NCBI GenBank assembly: GCA_018389105.1
Contig: JACATO010001073.1
Location: 50,001-114,000 of the forward strand
Source of the DNA: Nautilus pompilius
Taxonomy: Eukaryota; Mollusca; Cephalopoda; Nautilida; Nautilidae
Direction: 5' to 3'
Length of the DNA: 64,000 nucleotides
Within the stretch, counting starts at the first letter, position 1, and each line of letters starts with the position of its first letter. A program made the translations under genes and the position numbers. Shown here piece after piece: positions 1 through 13,800 of the stretch. The notes below the pieces were generated by a model. The model did not search any database. It saw only the letters and a list, made by a program, of their open reading frames with translations, and had not been told where the DNA came from.

Positions 1-1400
1 GGTATTCACTCGCACCTAGGACACGAGGAGCCCTAGCGAAGATCTTCGACCCGAGTGTGGAGGCGGGAACGTCACGGTGTGGGTTGCAATCCGACGTAAT
101 GGAAAATAGAATAAGTGTTTGATGGCGGACATCTTTAATCTGCATTGTCGTTTTAAAGGCATTATCAATCCTCTACCAAAAATCGAGGCATTAGACTTCT
201 TTCAAAGGGACCCCTAAAGTCCTGATATGAATCCGATCGGGATGGTCAGCTAAAAGAAAACCTGCCAATGTGATGGAATCCGAGAAGGTTTCAACGTGGA
301 GCAGGCGGGAACAAGATCCCGTCGGTTCACAGCCAAAAAGGATAGATAGAGGCTGGTTTGAACCACGCGAACAATTTTACCAAGGTGTCGAGGTACTTTA
401 CTGGCACTGCTCCAGTTGCTGCTGGCGATTGGCCTGTGTAGGCACTCAGAAGAGGACCCAAGGATGGCGGGGGACGCTCTATAGCCGCGACAGAGGGCGA
501 GTCTCCTATGACAAGGAAAAGTCAGAAGAATAAACCGCTGCTGAAGACGGATGCACCGGGCCAGAGAGCGCGTGGCGACGGCGCGACGCATCCCCACTCT
601 CATGAGATGAGTGATCGAAGAAGAAGAAGAAGAAGAAGAAGAGGTAGGTCCTGTCCGGATTACCTGTTGTCGCTCGTGTCGGGGACGTTGCCCGACCTGG
701 CGAAGATTTGCGGCGAGGCGTACAGCGACAGACGCCGCCCCTAATTCATCTTCACCACCCCCCCCGACGTTCTGTTGACGCCAAGTCAGACGCGGTCTGG
801 GGCTATCTTATTGTAGAAGGGCGATGCGGTATCTGATGGAAGCGAGGCAAAGCCTTCGTCTTCGTTGTCCATGTAATTATCCTCTCCCGCCATGATGCTC
901 TCTCCACGCCCAACCGATTTTCTTTCAGAGCACGGGCGCGGACCGTATTTGCTTCTCATAGTTTGCAGCTACTGGGGTAGAAGAAAAGACTCGGTCCGTG
1001 CACATTTACAGCGAACCCCACCCAGTCAGGAAAAACACTCCTGGCTCACGAACTGGAGCCACGTGGGTTTCGTTCGGCCCTGTCTGGTGTCAAACACGGT
1101 CGGTAAAATTCATCACGCTATCCGATCTTCGGAGAGAAATAGTCGCTGTTATGTTTGTTGTTTTCTCTACCTGTAAGTTCCTTAGTGACGTGATTAGCTT
1201 TACACAAAAGAAACCAGCCCGTAAAATCAGTGCAAACGTAAATGACGTAAATCAAGAATAACTAACATAAGAAATTCTAGTTACTGCGGTTTAATTACAG
1301 TTAACTTGTAGAATTAAACGTTCTTTAATTTGACGTAACTTACATTTGTTAAGAGATGCTTGTAAAATATTAAGATATTTTGTAAACAGTTGTGTCGTTC
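1..1400. other. GC-rich unassigned DNA
   Basis: I recognise no gene here. Short open frames on both strands (for example 508-744 plus, with a run of arginine codons from a GAA/AGA repeat, and 892-1176 plus) have no protein motif that I know and no convincing splice-site pairing. The first 1.2 kb is richer in G+C and CpG than the AT-rich DNA after it, so an uncharacterised promoter or non-coding first exon is possible. Confidence 0.4.
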
Positions 1401-1418
1401 TAATGCACACACACACAC

Positions 1419-1912
1419 ACAAGAGAGAGAGAGATGACAGCATCATAGAGGGAGATATGACGTCATTACAGAGAGATATGATGTCAGCACACAGAGAGAG
1501 ATGAAGTCAATACAGAGAGAGGGAGAGATGACAGCATCATAGAGGGAGATGTGACGTCATTACAGAGAGATATGAAGTCAATACAGAGAGAGGGAGAGAT
1601 GACGGCATCACAGAGGGAGATATGACGTCATTACAGAGAGATATGATGTCAGCACACAGAGAGAGATGAAGTCAATACAGAGAGAGGGAGAGATGACAGC
1701 ATCATAGAGGGAGATGTGACGTCATTACAGAGAGATATGAAGTCAATACAGAGAGAGATGAAGACAATACAGAGAGAGGGAGATATGACGTCATTACAGA
1801 GAGATATGAAGTCAATACAGAGAGAGGAGAGAGATGGAGAGAGATGGAGAGAGAGAGGAGAGAGAGATGGAGAGAGAGAGGAGAGAGAGATGGAGAGAGA
1901 GAGAGAGAGAGA
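1419..1912. repeat. Purine-rich minisatellite with TGACGTCA cores
   Basis: A tandem array of GAGAGA tracts separated by short units such as TGACGTCATTACAGAGAG and ATGAAGTCAATACAGAGAG. A higher-order block of roughly 150 bp repeats about three times before decaying into pure (GA)n and GGAGAGAGAT. The open frame across it is a low-complexity artefact. The CRE-like palindrome TGACGTCA recurs in the array and links it to the arrays at 4.66 and 6.7 kb. Confidence 0.9.
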
Positions 1913-4661
1913 TGAGCTTTCTTATTTAATGTTTTGAAAGCTGTAACGCGGTTTTCATTTATGATGATTGAGTTCTCTTTAATTTACAATATCGTATGCC
2001 GGCAAGCAAAGTTTTTCTTTTGTTTTTGTTTTTTTTTTTAAAAGGACCTATTCTAGCGTTCACCTGAAAAAGTAATTGTTTTCACCGTCTCGAGTATCAG
2101 CAGTATCAGCTGGTTTCAATCCCCCCACCTCCTGCCCGAGTTCTCGGAGTCAAGTACGAATACATTGTTCGCCTTGTATTTGTTCAACTGGGTGAAAAAT
2201 ATTGCGACAAATCTTATCTCCCGGCTCTCGATGTTACTGCTGCCCTTGGCTCACCTGGCTGTTATGATCTTCAGGCGAGTAGATATTACATCAAACAAAG
2301 CGAACACTTAGGGCGGCATCCTTCAATGAAAACAACTCTTAGCTATTTTTTTGTTGTTTTTTTCCTTCTTCTTAGACCCGATTAACACCAGTTTACCACA
2401 ATTACAATTAAAGCTGCGGAGTTCGCACGTAAAAAAAAAAAAAAAACCCAACAAAGATTCTTATGGATAGACGTTATATCACCTTTACATTTTCCCATTG
2501 TTCTCGGTTTTCTAATTTGGCCCACCTTTAAAAATGTATTACGTAGAAGAAACACACAAGAAGTCCGAAAATACGAAGTATCATCTTTAAATGACGTCAT
2601 CGGGAAATGTTACGTCATGGGAATACATCATCTGTACGACTCCGACGGTTGTTTTATTGCCTTTAAAAGCCCGTTCACCTCGCTATACCTGTTAATTATA
2701 ATGTATTCCACGACTACTAGCCCAGTAATTCAATAAATTCTGTTACCTGTTTATAAAATTGCTTCGTTATCGGTTAGTAATTCACCAGAAGCCTAATTAC
2801 AAAGAGCTTTGGAGGGGATGCGCTCTAATGAGATACTGTAGAAAAATAAATATTTTTGTGCCCCCCCCCCAGAAAAGGGCTGTTGCTGCACAGTGCCCAC
2901 TAGTAGGCTGACAGCGTTTAGGGTCGAGTTGGAATCCCCTTCGGAGTTGGATTAGGGTTTCTTCTCGATTCCTTTAATCATCCGAGGGCCCGTTCTGGCT
3001 TTCCGCGAGCCATCTCTCCCGGTTCCTGTCTATCTATCTCGTAAACACGCTGCTGATAGTTCCAGTCCGAGGAATCCCGACGTGATGTGCTCTATGCTTT
3101 CAGGATATTCATTACACGTTACATCATATTTACCTGTTATAGGGTGTGATAAGCACTATTTGATACTGTGGACCAGATCTTGTGCTTCTGTGACTTATTT
3201 AAGGTGGCCGTTTGTAACCACTGTCTACCTGTTTTATCATTCCATCCCTTGTCTCTTTCGCCCCTCTCCTAATGTGCGTGTTTCGGTGCAGCTTCTCTCG
3301 ATATTTCATTTCTTTTTCACCTTTTCAAGATCCTTTTTCTTACTGCTGTCGAGATATTCCGCCAAAGCAGCATCTCTTTCTACTTCTATTGATCTTAATC
3401 CTCCTCCATCACCTTTCTGGAGATGGACAGTCAGTCAGCAGTTGCTCTTCGATGTGATTCACCATGAAGTGTGCTTGCTCTTCTCCTCCTCAACATTTGT
3501 AAGCTCTTATTCGGTCCAGTTCACTATACCAGCCGGCTGCTCGAGTGTTTACAGTTCTTATTTGGTTATGTCCACTTAGTTTGGACTTGAGGATGGAGCT
3601 AAGCCTTTCTTATATGAATCTTATTTACCACTATCAGCTTGTTGTATCGCTAAGTTCTCGTATGCTTTATCTCTCAGTAACCTTAATTATTGAACATCAT
3701 TGTATCTATAGCAACAGAGGCAACAGAAACAGAGCCCATATGTTTATGCGGACAAGCAGCATCCTGCATACAATTATGCATTTTCACATTTCTAGAAGTA
3801 TTTCATTAAGTAACAACAGAACAGTAAAATAACCATAATATATCGTTTTTCAAACATGCCCGACAAAATTTCTTGAAACACGGGTAATCTCTAGTCGTCC
3901 CCTGCTCGATTCGGTTAATTAAGATGTGGAGGAGATTTTAGGCCAACCGTGGTACATTGAGCAGAGGTGGCTGAGTTCCACGCCACTGTCACTTGCAATC
4001 ATCCACAACATAAAACTCAACCACGTCGATGATGATGTGGGATGACAAGCCATCGAAAGGTTGAAGAACCTCGAGTCAGACACTCCCTGATTCCGCTTCC
4101 AATGGTCTGATCGATGTTTCGATGATTTATTCAGAGTCTGATCGAATGTTCGTCGAAAGAAAGCGAAAAAACCCGTTGAAGGCAGATATCTGCCGGATCG
4201 TATAACGTCTACAAACAGCAGGGTAGAGGGGAAACATCGAAATAAACACTTTAAAAGAAAGTGATAAGAAAACAACAACAACTACTACTACTACAAACAA
4301 AAAAAGTTTGGTTTAAAAAAAGTTAAAATTACAAAACAAACAAAAAAAAAATTTATCCTTTTATTTTTAAAATTGTGTGCATTTATTGCCTAGATTTGCT
4401 CCGATTTTCTAATTCCCTTGTGTGGTTTTGTTATAGCGATATACTGTATCTGGTTTTACTGTGGTTATTCGCTGTGCTTGCTCTGTGACTTATATTGGCA
4501 GCTTTGGAGGTATTTTTGAATATTTATTCATTTGTTTTCCACAAAGCTGTTGGCTGAATTCTCTTTCTTTATGCAAAGAATTAACTCTGCTGTACCGAGC
4601 CGTATTCTTTATAGTGATCGAAGTTGTTCATAAAATGTGAACTTATCACAGTTGCAACAAT
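1913..4661. other. Intergenic, no gene seen
   Basis: AT-rich DNA with homopolymer runs. The longest frames (3082-3579 plus, 165 aa; 3919-4281 minus, 120 aa) are rich in Ser, Phe and Cys, lack recognisable domains and are not flanked by a convincing exon structure, so I treat them as chance frames. Confidence 0.5.
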
Positions 4662-5851
4662 GTGACATCGATTACAGCCTCATCTATAACATAATCACCT
4701 GACGTCGATTACAGCCTCATGTATAACGTAATCACATGACGTCGATTACAGCCTCGTCTATAACGTAATCACATGAGGTCGATTACAGCCTCGTCTATAA
4801 CGTAATCACATTACGTCGATTACAGCCTCATTTATGACGTAATCACATGACGTAGATTACAGCCTCATCTATGACGTAATCACATGACGTTGATTACAGC
4901 CTCGTCTATAACGTAATCACATGACGTCCATTACAGCCTCATTTATGACGTAATCACATGACGTCGATTACAGCCTCATCTATAACATAATCACCTGACG
5001 TTGATTACAGCCTCATCTATAACATAATCATATGATGTCGATTACAGCCTCATCTATAACGTAATCACATGACGTCGATTACAGCCTCGTCTATAACGTA
5101 ATCACATTACGTCGATTACAGCCTCATTTATGACGTAATCACATGACGTAGATTACAGCCTCATCTATGACGTAATCACATGACGTTGATTACAGCCTCG
5201 TCTATAACGTAATCACATGACGTCCATTACAGCCTCATTTATGACGTAATCACATGACGTCGATTACAGCCTCGTCTATAACGTAATCATATGACGTCCA
5301 TTACAGCCTCATTTATGACGTAATCACATGACGTTGATTACAGCCTCGTCTATAACGTAATCACATGACGTCGATTACAGCCTCATCTATGACGTAATCA
5401 CATGACGTTGATTACAGCCTCGTCTATAACGTAATCACATGACGTCCATTACAGCCTCATTTATGACGTAATCACATGACGTTGATTACAGCCTCGTCTA
5501 TAACGTAATCATATGACGTCGATTACAGCCTCATCTATAACGTAATCACATGACGTCGATTACAGCCTCATCTATAACGTAATCACATGACGTCGATTAT
5601 AGCCTCGTCTATAACGTAATCACATGACGTCCATTACAGCCTCATCTATAACGTAATCACCTGACGTCGATTACAGCCTCATCTATAACGTAATCATATG
5701 ACGTCGATTACAGTCTCATTTATGACGTAATCACATGACGTCGGTTACAGCCTCGTCTATAACGTAATCACATGACGTCGATTACAGCCTCGTCTATAAC
5801 GTAATCACATGACGTCGATTACAGCCTCATCTAACCACTTGACATCGATTA
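4662..5851. repeat. 37-bp satellite-like array, about 32 copies
   Basis: Head-to-tail units of exactly 37 bp. Each unit contains GATTACAGCCTC, a variable CATCTATAACGTAATCA segment and ATGACGTCG. Copies differ at a few fixed positions (CATC/CGTC, TATAAC/TATGAC, GTCGATT/GTCCATT), and multi-unit blocks with the same variant order recur, which indicates amplification of blocks. In each unit GTAATC and GATTAC form a 6-bp inverted repeat around the CRE-like ATGACGTC. Confidence 0.95.
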
Positions 5852-6690
5852 TATCTTCACGTTTACGTTTAATTAGGGATTATTGGTATTTTAAGAACTA
5901 TCCCTAGTATTCTCTCTTCCTTCGCGACAGGTAACAAGGAAAAATTTACATAAATCCAAAGTACTTAGATGTTTTTTAAAGTGTAAATTTTGGATATGAT
6001 CACAGTTTGTCAAATTAATGGTAAAAATCGGAAATATATTGAACATCATTTGACAAGGAATTTTCAACGGCAAATCATAGTTTAAAAATTATGAATGTAA
6101 AGCAACATTAGATCTTGAAAACAATTTGACGTCATTATTAAGATGATATTTCGGATTCTCCTTAAGTTAGGAACAAATATGATGTGAATATTTAAATTAA
6201 CGTATGTAACAATATGTCTGTGTCACTAGCGTATTGTTTTACTATCATTAAAATTAAGTGAATAAAAAATTTACAAAATAAGTTTATCGATGGATTCAAA
6301 GATAAAGTTTTTTTTTTCGGTTTAAAGTCCTTGATGTATTAATGGCAGCAGATTTAGTTCAAAAGCTGAAATGCTTCCATAAAGTGGATGAAAGACAAAG
6401 AGTTTAATAATCGCCCACAGGTAAACAAGGTAACGTTGCCTCGGCTGATTTATAATTTTTTTTTTTTTTTTGGTATATGAATCATAATTTCGGTTAATTA
6501 ACTTCCTTATATCGAGACACTTTGTATTGGTAAATTCAACTCAGCTTTTGCGTTATTATTTGTCATTCTGAGTCCTAGTGACCTCTGATTTAACTGTCAT
6601 CGCCCGAAGATATGATTTTATTTGAGGCAACCCTTTAAATAAATTCCACGTAAAGATAGTGAAAACGTCACGGGGGGTTTAAAATGCCGG
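5852..6690. other. Intergenic, no gene seen
   Basis: AT-rich single-copy-looking sequence with short frames only. No coding or RNA gene was recognised. Confidence 0.5.
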
Positions 6691-6691
6691 C

Positions 6692-6732
<41 letters not shown>

Positions 6733-6821
6733 ATCAGCACAGAAAGGTGACCTCAGAACAGAGAGAGAGAGATACTGTCAGTACAGAAAGGTGACGTCAG
6801 TACAGAGAGAAGAAGGAGGGG

Positions 6822-6864
<43 letters not shown>

Positions 6865-6893
6865 GGCGTCACTACAGAGAGAAGGAGGAGGGG

Positions 6894-6936
<43 letters not shown>

Positions 6937-7064
6937 GGCGTCACTACAGAGAGAGAGAGAGAGATGACGTCAGTACAGAGAGACGAAGGAGGGAGAGAGA
7001 GAGAGAGAGACACATGGCGTCAGTACACAGAGAGAGATGGAGAGAGATGGAGAGAGAGAGAGAG
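6691..7064. repeat. (GA)n array with TGACGTCAGTACAGAG units
   Basis: Long GA tracts interrupted by repeated segments containing GACGTCAGTACAGAGAG or ATGGCGTCACTACAGAGAG, plus AAGGAGGGGGAGGG spacers. Open frames on both strands are low-complexity products of the repeat. The unit core matches the array at 1.4-1.9 kb. Confidence 0.9.
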
Positions 7065-8520
7065 AAACTTTTCCCTGTCCAATAGAAACAGATAAGGCAC
7101 TCTTTCCATTTTCGCACTCATAATACACCTGTCCAGTTACGGGGGCTGAAACCTCCTCCCCTCCCTCATGCAGAATGGGGTTTTCACGTCCCCCTCTTCT
7201 CGACGTGGGATGTCACGAGCGAAAGTCTCCTTCACCCACCTACGTTTAGATGGGAGAGGGAACTGTGCCCGAGACTCGCGCCAGACCGACCGCGGCAGTC
7301 TGACAGTCTTTCGCGCCACCACGTAACCCACGTGATACCTGACTGAAGGACTTTCACTATCGCGATATTTTAATAATAGTATAAGTATTAATAACTTTGA
7401 GGAATAATGGAGTGAATCGGTCGCGGCGTAGTTTATCATCTTTCTCCACCAACGAATCTGTTGTCAGATCGAATTTACCTCCTTAAATTCAAAGGCGCCT
7501 CTCTCTAACATCCTTCGGCTTCATATGACACAGCGTTAACAGAGCCCTACTGAAGGCTAGCCGAATAATTAGTGACAGCCTTCTGCTGCCTTGTAGCCAC
7601 TAAGCCGAACTTTATCAAGTACAGAAAATTACTCATCTCTCTCTTTTCCCCAGACGAGTCAGCTGACCAGCGCATGGCGGCGGGGTTAGGGTGTATCACC
7701 GAATGGTTCGGCCAACGACGAGTGATTAATGTTGGGATGGTTGCTTGCACGTGCACGCGTTTTATTAATTCCCTGCATTAACAAAATGACAGGGCTGCGG
7801 AGAGGAAACAGGGGAATAATGATAGTATAAGGGAGCAAAACAACAAAAGAAAAGAGGAGGCGAATTTACACCACCCAATATCTTCGTAGGTAGTAACACG
7901 AAGAAAGACGGTCTGGCTATTCTTCCGCTCTGTAATGGACGGCTACAGTTTATCCGCTATCCATTTGTTTGGATCTGTCAGGGGACCCCAGCCCGACCCT
8001 ACAACTACAGGAAATCACAGCCGGGGCCTGCTCGCCTGGCGTTGACGATCTGCTCGAGAAACCTACGGAAGTCAATGATTAAGAAGGTTTTGTTGACACC
8101 CCGCCGGTCTCAAATTGTCCGATCTGGTCTCGATCTCTCTCTCTCCAGCTGATTTATGACACAAGGGTCGGGGGTGGTGGTCGGAAGGCAGCAGATTGAT
8201 CTCCAGCGAGAACTGCCGTGACTAACCCTTCGGTAGTATTAAAGCTGAAACACCCTTCGTCGGTTACGCTAACAATGGTTTTGAACCTCTTCTTTGCTTC
8301 TCCCCATCCAGCCATCACCGGGAGCAGCTCTCAGGGTAAACAACGCAGTTTAATATCGCAGAATTTTACCTCGCGCTTACGGTTGTCTCCGCGCCAAAAA
8401 TGTCCGCTATCGGGGAAGCCGTTCGCGACTCGGCCTAACAGGCGAACGGGGGGAAAAAAAAACACAATAATTACTCGTCTTCAGAAAGCGCCACATGCAA
8501 GAACGTCACGCAGCCAATTG

Positions 8521-8552
<32 letters not shown>

Positions 8553-10800
8553 GACGATTATCGATCTCGCGATGCGGCGGTCTTCAAGCCGGGCCTCTTC
8601 CTGGAAACAATGGCTTCTTAGGAGCGTCGAAGAATGGAGATCTGCCGACCCCAAAGCGTCTTCTTCCCCGCACAGCGTCAAAATGAATGGCGAGCGACTT
8701 TCGCTTCTGTGGGCCGTGGGCGGGCAGTAGTAGTCACGCGGTACAAGTGAATCGAGCTATCGATCAGAAGAACTTCGAGACTTTGAGCTCGCCTTCGGTT
8801 TCCAAAGGAACCCGAACGGCGCCGGTGGATGAGTCGAGAGGATGCGGAACGACCCATCGGTGGTCCGTATTCGTGCATCTGGGCGACAGTAGACACCCGG
8901 GCCTTTCGCAAAACCCCGACAAAGGCAACCTGCTACTACTATTACCATCGTTATTTATCTTTAATTATCGATATTCTTGAATATGAGGACGTAAATTTAA
9001 CCCCGCTACCATTTTGTGAGCTGTAAAAATTAATTATAATTTTATATATATATATATAAAGAAACAACGCATAATTTAATTTATTAGAGTTACCTCCCCC
9101 CTCCAAAGCCTCAGATATTCTCACATTTCCTAGATGGGGAAAACTAACAGTAAATCAGGTTGAGGAGATGGCGCCATTACCAGTCACGAAGGCGACTTTG
9201 TTCGCTGGTCTTGGAGCCGACAAGAAGTTTAATATTTACAAGCAGGAAGAAAGTATCCTCTCAGCTCATGCCAGGACATTTTTTTCAAACTGTTTAATAA
9301 TGTTGCCATGAGATCGCTGCGCGGTGGTCGTGTTTAGCCTGTCGCGATTTAAGAGTCTGTCCAGCCTTTCTTCCACATCCAGTAATAAATCGGTGAAGCT
9401 GACGTCCCATCTTCCAGTCCAACCCCCTACCCCTCCCACACACCACCACCACTGAAGAGTCTTGACCTGTATCCCCGTCTAATTTCGCATCGGAAATGAG
9501 GCTTCCTCCCACTCGTGCGCTGGAGATGAGCCGGGTGTTGGCGAAAATGACGACGAAGATGCCAGTCAGCTAACTACGTGTGCCCATAAGTTAATCCGAG
9601 TCATCAACGGCTCTACTACTAGAGAAGGGACACTTTCTATCTAACCGCCGCGGAATCGCAGTTAATTTGTAATTATGACCTCTAGTAGACCTAAACGTAA
9701 ACGGCCAAGATTATTCGCCTCCCAAAACATTAAATTCCAGAAAGAAAAAAAGAAGAGCAAACAAAAGAAAACGATGGGAATGGATGAATTAGAAAATTTC
9801 AATATTTCGCGTGCGTTTCCGATAATAATGATAATTACCAGACTCGACGACAGCCAACGCAATTTGACGAACCACCGTAGAGCCGAAAATCGTCAGCAGA
9901 TGTAGATTTGGATTCCGGCAAAGGATCGTCCATCGAGGGACACGTAGGGGAGGGATAGGGCTCTGAGGAGAGAGATGTGGCGACGAGATGGTGTTTCCAA
10001 AATACGGTATCAGAGCGAAGCTTGTGTGTGTGTGTGGGGGGGGGGTACACATGTATTATATCGGATGGCCATAAGCCACGTTCAGAGATCTATTGGTAGC
10101 ATTTGCCCTCATCAGGATCGAATGCCGACACTGTAGGACAAATACACCGGTATCGGCGTGCATACGTCTCTGCTGAACGCGGCCGTCTTTCTTCCTACCT
10201 TAAGAACAACAAAGCTTTTTAACAGATCAGTAAGATAGAGAGACGTGGCCGGCTTATCTGATGAGATAAGGTCTTTCCCGGCGAGCGGCGGATACCGCTA
10301 GCGTGACAAGGCCCTGTTAACAAGGGTTGGAAACACCGGGCTGTCGTCCGTCCGTCCGCCCGCCCGTCCACGAGTTTTCACAGGGTGGGGGGGGGAGGGA
10401 GAGAGGCGGACTCGGGTGGAACATCTATCTACCCGCGTGTTGTAAGCGAGGTGACTCGGTGAGCAAGCTGAACTAATGTACCCGGCGTCAAGCCTATCGA
10501 TGTCGCCATCGCAGACTCCGGCTACTCCATCAGGCTGTTTAGCGACGACGACTCCGGTTCGGATTCCCTGCCACTGATGATTAACGCGCACGGGTATCTG
10601 GATTGGGGGGGTGGCCGGGTTAATCTTCGCAGATTAGTAGTTTTAGTTACCAGAGAGAGAGAGAGAGAGATCGAGACGGGTGATTTACAGTTTACAGAGG
10701 GCGCAGACACGCCTCAGTCGCTCCAGCTAAACGCACACCTTTTGCCGATCCAGCCAGAGACGTGAATTATTCGCATAAAACCTATTCACATTAATTATTC
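7065..10800. other. GC-richer unassigned region
   Basis: Higher G+C than its surroundings with many CpGs. The longest frame (8218-8730 plus, 170 aa) contains a polyglutamine run encoded by the (CAA)n microsatellite at 8521-8552 and has no motif that I recognise. I found no exon chain. An unannotated first exon or promoter of a gene lying outside the window is possible but unsupported. Confidence 0.4.
8521..8552 (+). repeat. (CAA)n microsatellite
   Basis: About ten CAA triplets in a row. They would read as polyglutamine in one plus frame, but no gene context supports translation. Confidence 0.9.
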
Positions 10801-13800
10801 TCGCGCCAAAGAAAGATCAATCGGGACTCCGATCGGCACCGGTACGCCCCCCACCAAACGAAAGGAGGAAAAAGAATGTAAAATCTAAGGTGCAAGAATG
10901 ACCTAAGTACAGGACATTATGCTCGCATAAACATCAAAATAGTTACTATCTATCAGCACAGGTCCTCCAATGAGTCTCTCACCTGTATAAGAAAACAAAC
11001 TAAATAAGGAAACGTATTAAGCAGCTAGTCGCGGGTCTCCCGTCTTCCTTAGTAGCGGTAACCAGTTAGCATCGCGAAATTTAAGAAGATCCAACTCCAG
11101 CCTAAAGATGTCTTCATTTTCCAATCCTGTTTCATCTGAGAGCTCCCCCCCCGTCCCTCTTCCGGAGGTTCCTAGAAGAAGATGAGGGAGAGAGAAAAGA
11201 AAAGAAGCCTTAGTATAATGCTGACAGATTCTGTTGTCTTTCAGTTTGTTTGTTTTTCTTTTAAAAAAAAATAAAGATCTGAAGAAACAAAAAAGGGTCA
11301 TTTTGAGGAAGCAAAACGTTTTGCTTGTATGTCACCAGAAGCGGGCGTTTATTCAAATAATTTACGGTGAAAGGGTTAAAAAAGAAAATGGCCGCAAACA
11401 AAATGTACTTGCTGCACACACGAGCTGTGTAATTTCCCATTGCCGAACCCTCAGCATCTAAGTCAGTGTGCATACATAATAAGCCTCTTGAACAATGCAA
11501 CAAAGATATTTCTGGACCATAAACCTTAAAGTGCTCACACACAAATTTCTTATTACTGCGTGATGTTCTTCCACTTTCAGGTCCAACAAGCGAGGCCCTT
11601 TGAAAGTCTCTTGTTTCCCAGGGTGTTAACGAGATGCAGCATCACTGGGGGTAAAATAAAAAAAAAAAAAATCGGTCCTTGGGAAAAGGAAATGCACGAA
11701 ACAAAGGATTGCTGTTCGCGTACCAGCCTAACGTCGATTGTTTCCTTAAGCATCTTTTCATTTTTCTGATAATTGCTTCCTTCGTCCGATGTCGATGCTC
11801 TTGTTCATCAAGTCAAAGACGAGCATCACGCTGCTCTGCAGCGAGGAATAGGAAATAGGAGTCCAAAAACGTTATCAACAGTCGATGCATAAGATACGAA
11901 CCTAAGAAATGTCTGAGATCTGCAGAAAAAAAAAGGGGGGTATGTGTGCAACACCATAACATATTTCGGTATTTTGAATTGTTTCCCACAGACCAAAGTG
12001 GTCTAGTTGTTTGTTTGATTTTTTTTTCTTTCTTAAATTAAGAATAAAAAGTCAGATTAGCTTCTGGCACCTGGCTTTGTGCTATATTCGCTATTGGCTT
12101 ATTTACGATCCCAGAGAAAATGGTTATGGACTTTCAAACGAAACCCGGGCCGGATGCCAAATCGCAATGGCACTATTTCCAGCTGGGTTTCATCTTAACG
12201 TCCCAAGCAAAATCCCAAGCACGTTTCAGTCCTTGTAAAAAAAGAAAAAAAGAACAGGGGAACCTTGGCTTCATTTCTTTTAGGAATTCTCCCCGTTGAA
12301 GGTTGAAGTAAAAAAAAACAGAAATACAAGATAGAAACTTGGATGCGTATAGCTTTGAGAGACATGGGGGATGTCAGAAGGGAGGTGTTTTCATGCAATA
12401 TTTTTCCTCAAGAAATATCCCTCATTTAGTGTGAAAACATGGCATGGTCTTCCGGATGCTCTTCATAGTTCCGGCCAGGTTTTTAGACGTGACCGATGTT
12501 TTTTGGGGTAATTACACAGTAATGACGTAACTGATTGAAAATCATCTCTGCATCCATGGCAGGTGCCCCAACTATTCAGAAATTGCTAAAGCTGGTAACA
12601 CTACTGAGATTTTTTTTTTTTTTTTTTAAAAAAAAGTTTAAAATGCTTTGCTATGCTTTTTATTTTCTGTTGCATTCATAAGAATTAAAAGTGCTAAAGC
12701 GAACTACTTGGGTGTTGATTTTGCCCAGAGCTGCATCCTTAACGTAAAAGCCAATTAAGAAATTAAGCTTTGTCTCAAATATTTCGGAGATACAGAGGCT
12801 CTGTAGCAAACGATGTAGAAAATTCTTGTGGGGTTGCAGCTCTAATAGTAGTAAAACATTAAACTTCAATAAATGCTCCACTTTGCAGTATTGCTTTGAC
12901 TAAAGATCATTATTTAACCAAATACAGAAGTGGTGAAATCACTACTAAGGTGCTTCGTTTTTCATCTCCATTTCAGATGATGCAGTAAATTTTTCCAACG
13001 ATCTATTCTTCTTCTTCGAGCTTGTGTGCCAATGGCAACGTCTAAGGTATTCACCAGACAGAATTAGACCTTGGACAGTTCCTACAGAGCTCTCCATCTT
13101 TTTAGATGTAGAAGGAAAGCCATGCAGTGCCACTGGCTGGTGAAGAACAAAAAGAAAAACAAGGCCAAACTGGACTGGTCCGGTCCACATTCAAACTCAA
13201 AACCTCAACCTCAGCAGTCCATCAATGGAACACCAGCCAATGCCCACCAATATACTGAAATTACTAATTACAAATTACCAAAATGTACATGAAAGAATTA
13301 AATATTCCCATCATTATCAAAGACTTGATTCCAACCTGGTGGTTTTCAACTCTTTTTTGAGCGAGTGAGAAACATGATACCGCAACTGATATGTGATGCA
13401 CACAAAGTTGTTGTCTTGTCAGGTTTGCTGTTTATGCTCTATGCAAAGTTCCTGGCCTCAGCAAACTTGCCTTTGGATACCTGCTTTGCCCATATTTATT
13501 TGGAATTAAATATCCTCATACTGATTATGTGAAGATTGCCTTATATATCTGAGCTCTTCTAAGTGAAAGTTTATATAAATAACGTTGTAGAAACTATAAT
13601 GAAAGTCATGCATCCCTTTATCTTTTTCCTTTATTCTTCTTTTTTTTAATTAACCTATAAAAATCAAAACAAAATATGTATATGGTATGTTTGAATATTT
13701 TATTTATAATATAGTTTTTATTTGAATTTATACAATAAAATTATCTTTTATACTTTAGCATTAAATAATATATGAATTTAAAAAATTTTGCTTCATTGTG

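Noticed and set aside
3082-3579. 165-codon plus-strand frame
   Set aside because: Compositionally biased, no known motif and no supporting exon structure.
4662-5851. CRISPR-like array
   Set aside because: Units are contiguous 37-bp repeats with no unique spacers and no cas genes, in a clearly eukaryotic window; it is a minisatellite.
8218-8730. 170-codon frame with polyglutamine
   Set aside because: The polyQ is a (CAA)n microsatellite; no domain, no splice context and competing frames overlap.
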